Assembly (NCBI GenBank): GCA_012516125.1
Contig: JAAYXB010000010.1
Location: 79,984-131,450, forward strand
DNA length: 51,467 bases
From: Bacillota bacterium
Lineage (GTDB): Bacteria; Bacillota; SHA-98; UBA4971
Direction: 5' to 3'
Shown here: in pieces, positions 46,877 to 51,467 of the stretch
Layout of the letters: every line of letters begins with the position of its first letter
Numbering within the stretch: position 1 is the first letter of the stretch
The notes under the pieces: generated by a model
What the model was told of the DNA's origin: nothing
Database searches by the model: none
What the model saw: only the letters and a program-made list of their open reading frames with translations
Position numbers and translations under genes: made by a program

Positions 46877-47904
46877 GGCAGCCCCCTCTCGTCAATGCTG
46901 TCCAGAAACGCACTTACAAGCGCGAGTGTGTGCTCGAAGTCCTGCTTGTCGATGATTGAAACCGGCGAGTGGATATACCTGGTGGGGACGGACACCACCG
47001 CAGCCGGGATGCCCTCCCGGATGAGGTGTATCCTGCCCGCGTCGGTGCCGCCGACGGCAAGTTCCCTGAACTGGAACGGGATGCCCCGCGCCTCCGCGAC
47101 CTCCACCAGGCGCCGGACTATCCGCATGTCCGCTACGAGGCTCGCGTCGGTGCGAGTGAGGGCCGGGCCTTTCCCGAGGCGGGTGGAATACTGGTGCTCC
47201 TTCGACCCGGGGACGTCGGACGCCGTCGTGCCCTCCAGCGCGATAGCAAGGTTGGGCCCGAGCCTGTAGGCGGCCACCTGCGCGCCGCGCGCCCCTACCT
47301 CTTCCTGCACGGTGAACACCGCCTGCAGCGTGAACCCCCAACGCCGGTCCTTGGCGAGGAGTTCGGCGATGATGGCGCACCCGACCCTGTCGTCGAAGGC
47401 CTTGGCCTTGGCGCGACCAGACCCGATCTCCGCGTACTGCGTCGCGAACACCACGCCGTCCCCGAGCTTGACTAGTTTCTCCGCCTCGTCCTTATCCTTG
47501 GCGCCGATGTCGATGTACAGGCCCTCGAGTTCGAAGGGCCTGTCAGCCTCGTCGCGCTTCTGAAGATGGATGGGCTTCGCCCCGATGACCCCAGGGATGC
47601 GGTCTCTGCCGACCAGGACCTGCTTGGACACGAGGACACGCGGGTCAATGCCGCCGACAGGGTAGAACCGCAGCACCCCTGACTTCTCGATGTACGTGAC
47701 CATGAGGCCGATCTCGTCCATGTGCGCGGCAAGCATGACCTTCGGGCCGTCCTTGGAAGTGCCGCGCTTGATGGCGATGAGATTTCCGATGGAGTCGGTC
47801 TCGATTTCGTCGCAGTGAGGACGGACGTGGTCACGCAAGATATCGCGGACCTCGTGTTCCTGCCCAGGCACGCCGAAAGCCTCGGTGAGGGCCTTTAGAA
47901 GCAT
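46870..47904 (-). CDS. M42 family aminopeptidase, copy 2 (second in operon)
   Basis: This 344-residue paralogue has the M42 motifs MLAAHMDEIGLMVTYIEKSG, FDDRVGCAIIAELL, QEEVGARGAQVA and VGGTDAGRIHLIREGIP. ATG at 47904 follows GGAGGG and overlaps the first gene's end by ten bases. Specificity within M42 (leucyl-, lysyl-, or glutamyl-aminopeptidase) cannot be read from sequence alone; three diverged paralogues suggest complementary specificities or a mixed complex. Confidence 0.92.
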   Translation of the reverse strand: MLLKALTEAFGVPGQEHEVRDILRDHVRPHCDEIETDSIGNLIAIKRGTSKDGPKVMLAAHMDEIGLMVTYIEKSGVLRFYPVGGIDPRVLVSKQVLVGRDRIPGVIGAKPIHLQKRDEADRPFELEGLYIDIGAKDKDEAEKLVKLGDGVVFATQYAEIGSGRAKAKAFDDRVGCAIIAELLAKDRRWGFTLQAVFTVQEEVGARGAQVAAYRLGPNLAIALEGTTASDVPGSKEHQYSTRLGKGPALTRTDASLVADMRIVRRLVEVAEARGIPFQFRELAVGGTDAGRIHLIREGIPAAVVSVPTRYIHSPVSIIDKQDFEHTLALVSAFLDSIDERGLPC

Positions 47905-48959
47905 GTCAATCCCTCCACAAACTTCTTGTCGAGCCGCACGATGAACTCCGCCAGCAGCCTCCCGGCCTTCTTTATGTCGGCGAGCGACACGGTCTCCACG
48001 GCGGTGTGCATGTAGCGCAGCGGGATGGAAATGAGAGCCGAAGGGATGCCGCCGCGGGTGACCTGAATCGCGAAGGCGTCGGTACCTCCGGGGTGCGGGC
48101 TTGGCTCCACCTGCACGCCGATGTCGAGATCATCGGCGATCTCCTTGAGCCTCGCGAAGATGGCCGGGTGGACCTGCGGCCCGAAAGCTATCGCCGGGCC
48201 CTTCCCGAGGGTAAGCGTGTCGTATTCGGGGACCCCGAGCATGTCGCCGTGCCCGACGTCGATGGCGATACCGATGTCGGGGACGATGCCGTAGGTGCTC
48301 GTGATGGCGCCGCGAAGGCCAACCTCCTCCTGGACGGTCGCGACGCAATAGACGTCCGCGTGATGACGCGTGTTCGCGAGCACCTTCAGGCACTCGAACA
48401 TCACGGCGACGCCCGCCCTGTCATCCATGGCCTTACCCGCCATCAGCTGGCCTTTGAGGCGCGTGGGCCTCGCGGCGAAGGTAGCGGTGTCGCCGACCTC
48501 CACGAGTTCACGAGCCTCCTCGGCGGTGAGGCCAACGTCGATGAAGAGGTCCTCCCACTTCACGGACTTCTTCCGCTCGTCGGGCTCCTGCACGTGGGGT
48601 GGCTTGGCGCCGACCACCCCAGGGAGGTCGCGGCGGCCGTGGACGACGACCTCGAGACCGGGGAGAATGCGCCTGTCAATGCCGCCGACCTCCGTGACGC
48701 GCAGGCACCCTTCATCTTCGATCTTGGTGACCATCAGGCCGATCTCGTCCATGTGGGCGGCCAGCATCACGCGAGGATGCGGGGCGCGCCCCATGCCGCG
48801 CTTGAGCAGAATGAGGTTTCCGAGAGCGTCGTGGCGGGCCTCGTCGAAGATCCCGGACATCTGCCCCTTCGCGACCTCGGCAACCTCGCGCTCGTGGCCC
48901 GAAACGCCGGCCTCCGAGAGCAGACCGGCCAGAAAGTCAGCCAGATCCCGTGTTGCCAT
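47895..48959 (-). CDS. M42 family aminopeptidase, copy 3 (first in operon)
   Basis: This 354-residue paralogue starts MATRDLADFLAGLLSEAGVS and has MLAAHMDEIGLMVTKIEDEG, MDDRAGVAVMFECL, QEEVGLRGAITS and HPGGTDAFAIQVTRGG. ATG at 48959 with GGAGG seven bases upstream is preferred to a longer frame to 49067 that would enter repeat copy F. It is the first gene of the three-gene peptidase operon. Confidence 0.92.
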   Translation of the reverse strand: MATRDLADFLAGLLSEAGVSGHEREVAEVAKGQMSGIFDEARHDALGNLILLKRGMGRAPHPRVMLAAHMDEIGLMVTKIEDEGCLRVTEVGGIDRRILPGLEVVVHGRRDLPGVVGAKPPHVQEPDERKKSVKWEDLFIDVGLTAEEARELVEVGDTATFAARPTRLKGQLMAGKAMDDRAGVAVMFECLKVLANTRHHADVYCVATVQEEVGLRGAITSTYGIVPDIGIAIDVGHGDMLGVPEYDTLTLGKGPAIAFGPQVHPAIFARLKEIADDLDIGVQVEPSPHPGGTDAFAIQVTRGGIPSALISIPLRYMHTAVETVSLADIKKAGRLLAEFIVRLDKKFVEGLTCF

Positions 48960-49030
48960 GACCACTCCTCCAATCACGTAACCTGCCTGGACTAAATGTG
49001 AGTTCGAGAATAGCCGTCGCCTATCCAGGG

Positions 49031-49108
49031 TCGCCGGTGTTGCACTCTCTCTTTGAGTCACCGGCAACCCCTCCCAAAAGTCGGGAGCGTTTCGGCACTC
49101 TCACCCAG
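49031..49108. repeat. Nested-palindrome intergenic element, copy F (left-truncated)
   Basis: The core 49033-49069 is identical over 37 bases to copy C, followed by the CTCCC/GGGAG hairpin and a diverged right end GCACTCTCACCCAG (49095-49108). The left terminal repeat is missing. It lies 72 bases upstream of the first M42 gene and may carry or precede its promoter. Confidence 0.8.
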
Positions 49109-49800
49109 CACGGACTAATCAACCCATACTCAAGCCGAGCTAAGTCCCTATGGCTAGGCCTTCCAGGCATTCCATGTTCGCCAGCGAGCGCGGAATTCCT
49201 GCTAGCGGCGCCAGGGATTCTACGAATCTCGTAAATACGGCCGGGAGCAGGCGGCGGGCCGCTGGCACCGGGTCTCCGGCCCCCGGCGCCCAGCACCCAG
49301 CGCCCAGCGCGCGGCAGCTGGCGGCAAGGGCGGCCAGGAGAGCGGCGCGGAGAGCGGCGCGGAGTGCAGCCCCGGAGGACCGGCCCGGGAAACGGGCCTC
49401 GGCAGGCCCCGTAGAGCCGGGTCGCACAGGGTGATATCGGACTTCACAAGGCAGCGCCGGATCGCTCAGGGCGGCGGGTCGCTCAGGCTTAGTGCCAGGT
49501 CGCACGCATGGGGCGGCGCCTGGTCGCACGGGGCGGCAGCTGGCATACGGAGGCGCCCGACCCAACAGAAGTAGTGTGCGCCCCGACCATGTGCGGCATA
49601 CAGAGGCATACACAGTGGTTACCACTTTCATCCTCTCGATGGCGGCGGCTGGCTGCTATGGCCGACTACTGCGGAAAACAGGCTTAGCCACCGCAATCAG
49701 TGCCGCCTGAGGAAGCCCGTTGTTGGCACCAACCTGCCGTGACATAGTAGACGTGAACAGCAAGTTCACCTAATACGAGTTCAGCTACGCAGGAGTAACC
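49109..49800. other. Non-coding or decayed GC-rich region with imperfect repeats
   Basis: No gene family is recognised on either strand over almost 700 bases. Bases 49240-49400 are very GC-rich with short repeats of GAGAGCGGCGCG and GCCCAGCGC type. Bases 49420-49550 contain several imperfect units beginning GGTCGCACG or GGTCGCTCAGG. Long open frames exist on both strands, but they encode only low-complexity sequence. Near the end, AGGAG at about 49790 is the ribosome binding site of the next gene. Confidence 0.45.
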
Positions 49801-50274
49801 TTGGTGAAGTGGGGCGTGAGTAGGGTAATGGGGGCACCCGCTGGCATGGCCGAGAATGCGTGGGAACACGAGGTCGCAGAGTGCCTGGCACGCCATCCGA
49901 AAGTTGTCCTGGCCTTCCTATTCGGGTCGTTTTCGAAGGGCAGGTCCAGGGCGGGCTCTGACGTGGACGTGGACGTGGACGTGGACGTCTACCTCACGCC
50001 GCCCTATTCCACTAATGATGTTTCCGAAATCTGGAGCCGTCTTGAGGACATCACCCATCGCGACGTCGATCTGCTGGTGCTCAACACGGCACCCCCGATC
50101 ATATCGTGGACAGCGATGAAGGGGAAGGTCCTTGTCGATAAGGACCCAAAGCTACACCTGGAACTTACGCTCGAAAGGTCGCGTGAGGCCGAGGATTTCC
50201 ACGAGTTCCTGATGGACTTCTGGCACGAGAGAAGGCGTCGCCGGAGGGATAACGATGCTCAGACTCTCGACTGA
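49801..50274 (+). CDS. Nucleotidyltransferase-domain protein with expanded DV repeat in the active site
   Basis: This 157-residue protein has the minimal nucleotidyltransferase motif FLFGSFSKGRSRAGSDVD, followed by a run of five Asp-Val pairs (residues 54-63) where family members have one or two. The run is encoded by five 6-bp GACGTG/GACGTC units (49960-49989). The third catalytic Asp region is HRDVDLLVLN. Such proteins AMPylate or pair with HEPN partners. TTG at 49801 or GTG at 49804 lies six to nine bases after AGGAG. A short overlapping frame follows, perhaps the stub of the partner gene. Confidence 0.8.
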   Translation: MVKWGVSRVMGAPAGMAENAWEHEVAECLARHPKVVLAFLFGSFSKGRSRAGSDVDVDVDVDVYLTPPYSTNDVSEIWSRLEDITHRDVDLLVLNTAPPIISWTAMKGKVLVDKDPKLHLELTLERSREAEDFHEFLMDFWHERRRRRRDNDAQTLD

Positions 50275-50362
50275 ACAGGTAGAGGGCATTGCGCGGAGAG
50301 TGGACTTCACGAGGGTCGAAAAAGCAGGCCGTGCCCCCACTTGCCCCGAGGCTCAGTCGTGA
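50255..50362 (+). pseudogene. Short ORF after the nucleotidyltransferase, possible truncated partner gene
   Basis: ATG at 50255 is preceded by a strong GGAGGG at six-base spacing and opens a 35-codon frame (MLRLSTEQVEGIARRVDF...) that overlaps the end of the nucleotidyltransferase gene. The overlap and strong site are how MNT/HEPN-type partner genes start, but the frame ends after 35 residues and resembles no complete family. I read it as the decayed 5' end of a partner gene; a genuine small protein is the alternative. Confidence 0.4.
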
Positions 50363-50370
50363 TGTATAAT
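50341..50370 (+). promoter_or_regulatory. Predicted promoter of tRNA-Leu(CAA)
   Basis: TTGCCC (50341-50346) and a perfect TATAAT (50365-50370) are separated by 18 bases. The tRNA begins about 90 bases further on. Confidence 0.6.
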
Positions 50371-50462
50371 TCAAAACGGGCGAAGGTCGAGAGGCGTTAG
50401 GCCTAACCCCGACGCCCCCGGCGGCCACGCCGTCATGAACCACATACGAACCAATTTCAGGT

Positions 50463-50550
50463 GCCGAAGTGGCGGAACTGGCAGACGCACGCGACTCAAA
50501 ATCGCGCGGAGTGACCCTCCATGGGGGTTCGATTCCCCCCTTCGGCACCA
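50463..50550 (+). tRNA. tRNA-Leu (anticodon CAA)
   Basis: The acceptor arms GCCGAAG (50463-50469) and CTTCGGC (50540-50546) pair, followed by A and encoded CCA (50548-50550). The anticodon stem CGCGA/TCGCG encloses loop CTCAAAA, giving anticodon CAA, which reads UUG. A long variable arm (GAGTGACCCTCCAT) fits class II tRNA-Leu, and the T arm is GGGGG-TTCGATT-CCCCC. Confidence 0.97.
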
Positions 50551-50586
50551 ACTTTTTAGGCAGAATTGGTCAAACAGGCATTTAGG

Positions 50587-50619
50587 CAGTGAGCAGGACT
50601 TTTGCGGTCCTGCTCACTG
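50587..50619 (+). terminator. Long hairpin downstream of tRNA-Leu(CAA)
   Basis: A perfect 13-bp stem, CAGTGAGCAGGAC (50587-50599) with GTCCTGCTCACTG (50607-50619), has loop TTTTGCG. It may terminate or process the tRNA transcript; no T-run follows (TCGCTTATG). A direct repeat of TTTAGGCAG lies between tRNA and hairpin (about 50555 and 50581). Confidence 0.5.
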
Positions 50620-50725
50620 TCGCTTATGACGCCGTTGTCCCCCTCGAAATCGGAAATTGGTCACAAAATGGTCACCGCTGCCAGAGCCGTTATCCTGCAA
50701 ACTCAGGGTAGAACCTGGATGCAAA

Positions 50726-50754
50726 ATGGCCAGTCCCTTGAGAGGACTGGCCAT
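50726..50754 (-). terminator. Intrinsic terminator of the XRE regulator gene
   Basis: A perfect 11-bp stem, ATGGCCAGTCC (50726-50736) with GGACTGGCCAT (50744-50754), is followed on the minus strand by TTTTGC. It begins 18 bases after the regulator's stop codon. Confidence 0.8.
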
Positions 50755-50772
50755 GACAGTCCTATACGGGGG

Positions 50773-51111
50773 TCAGTTGCTTTGAAAGATGTCCTCCACC
50801 TTGCACTGCAAAGCCTTGGCCAGTTTTAACGCCACGCTCACCCGCGGGTCCCGCCACTGCCCGAGCTCGAGCATCGATATCGCCCGGTGCGAATAGCCGA
50901 CCATCCGGCCGAGCTCGGTCTGAGACAGCCCCAACGCAAGGCGCCGCTCGCGGATCCGATTGCCGACCGTCTCCGCTCTGTCCTCCGGAACCCCCGCTTC
51001 CCGCAGAGCCTCGGTCCAGGATGGGAAATACTTTCGGGCTATGGCCTCCATAACCCGATCGTGCCGGCCCGCCCGGATCGCTTCGAGTACCTTGCTGCGT
51101 GACCAATTCAC
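50773..51111 (-). CDS. XRE-family HTH regulator with an N-terminal WxxxALRxAG-type repeat
   Basis: This 112-residue protein has a C-terminal XRE helix-turn-helix (RIRERRLALGLSQTELGRMV... ISMLELGQ, about residues 50-110). The N-terminal 45 residues (NWSRSKVLEAIRAG and FPSWTEALREAGV) resemble the short repeat found beside HNH homing endonucleases and in some regulators. Its target is unknown; no phage or restriction genes are nearby. It starts with GTG at 51111, with only a weak GAGG upstream. A good terminator follows. Confidence 0.85.
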   Translation of the reverse strand: MNWSRSKVLEAIRAGRHDRVMEAIARKYFPSWTEALREAGVPEDRAETVGNRIRERRLALGLSQTELGRMVGYSHRAISMLELGQWRDPRVSVALKLAKALQCKVEDIFQSN

Positions 51112-51467
51112 TGTGCATCGGGCCTCATCAGCAGCGCAGGACCTCAGCCAACCTCAGCTCGACGCTCTCACGCTCCGCTAATCCCGTCATAATTGAATGT
51201 AACGCCAACTATCAACAGGGTATGGTGACATTCTGCAAAGTGGGTTCAGAAGGTCCACAGGTTGTGATAATCTTGAAGCCAAAGGGAGTCGATCATATGT
51301 TTTGGGGAGCGCATTAGGCTCCTCTGTGTCGGCGCCGGTGCGATCTGACGTTGATGTAGGCGGGATTTCCGGTGGAAGGTGGCATACCTCCGGGACCCCC
51401 TTGGGGATGGGGTGGTGACCGGGGGTGTTGTTTTGCCTGGGTGGTAGCAGGATAGCTGCGAGTGGCG
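51112..51467. other. Right-end region without a recognised gene
   Basis: No supported coding region or RNA is visible. Sequence upstream of the XRE gene (51180-51300) is less GC-rich and may contain its promoter, but no consensus pair stands out. The last 100 bases are G/T-rich and could be the start of a feature outside the window. Confidence 0.4.

Noticed and set aside
51240-51467. Beginning of an insertion sequence or a replication origin
   Set aside because: No inverted-repeat end, transposase frame or exact DnaA-box cluster could be identified.

Overview
The window is a GC-rich, gene-dense piece of a bacterial chromosome, with almost all genes on the minus strand. Several markers point to a Firmicutes (Bacillota) organism: strong AGGAGG ribosome binding sites with many GTG/TTG starts, a SCIFF peptide with its radical SAM maturase, the sporulation-associated ytaF gene beside coaE and polA, a DUF1540 protein, a YtrA-type GntR/ABC unit and an SLH-domain protein. 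Two predicted secreted beta-barrel proteins ending in phenylalanine suggest an outer membrane, as in diderm Firmicutes such as Negativicutes, Halanaerobiales or Limnochordia. I cannot fix the taxon further.

Bases 1-15,210 form one long minus-strand catabolic operon. Its order from the 5' end is: threonine-synthase-like PLP enzyme, XRE-cupin regulator, carbamate kinase, hydantoinase, YgeY hydrolase, YgeW carbamoyltransferase, 2Fe-2S subunit of a molybdenum hydroxylase, MocA, XdhC, PreT-like oxidoreductase, M1-like metallopeptidase-like protein, PreA, XdhB FAD subunit and a MoaD/ThiS-like protein. Many junctions are 4-bp ATGA/GTGA overlaps. A ribosome binding site at the left edge implies another gene just outside. 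The set resembles the anaerobic purine/ureide gene sets of Enterobacteria and Clostridia: a base is oxidised or reduced, the ring is opened hydrolytically, the carbamoyl group goes to phosphate, and carbamate kinase makes ATP. The molybdenum-binding catalytic subunit is not in the window.

Bases 15,400-24,000 hold a thioredoxin-CcdA fusion, an MNT/HEPN pair, the SCIFF peptide and its maturase, a UbiA prenyltransferase, a GntR-ABC transporter operon with a clear operator, and a Uma2-family protein. Bases 24,100-34,100 hold a GH13 glycosidase, an amidase, a putative porin, a DUF1540 protein, tRNA-Leu(GAG), an OppDF ATPase pair, nicotinate phosphoribosyltransferase and a lytic transglycosylase. 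Bases 34,200-41,560 hold coaE, ytaF, an outer-membrane beta-barrel gene with a consensus promoter and long leader, and polA. Bases 41,900-51,467 hold an SLH protein, an L,D-transpeptidase, three tandem M42 aminopeptidases, a nucleotidyltransferase with a hexanucleotide-repeat expansion in its active site, tRNA-Leu(CAA) and an XRE regulator.

The most unusual feature is a family of intergenic, nested-palindrome elements (about 80-200 bp, six or seven copies). In at least four copies the terminal inverted repeat itself supplies the stop codon of the neighbouring gene. One copy has its hairpin loop inverted relative to the others. A second theme is simple-sequence expansion that encodes Ala/Gly/Pro/Val-rich tails and linkers in several proteins.
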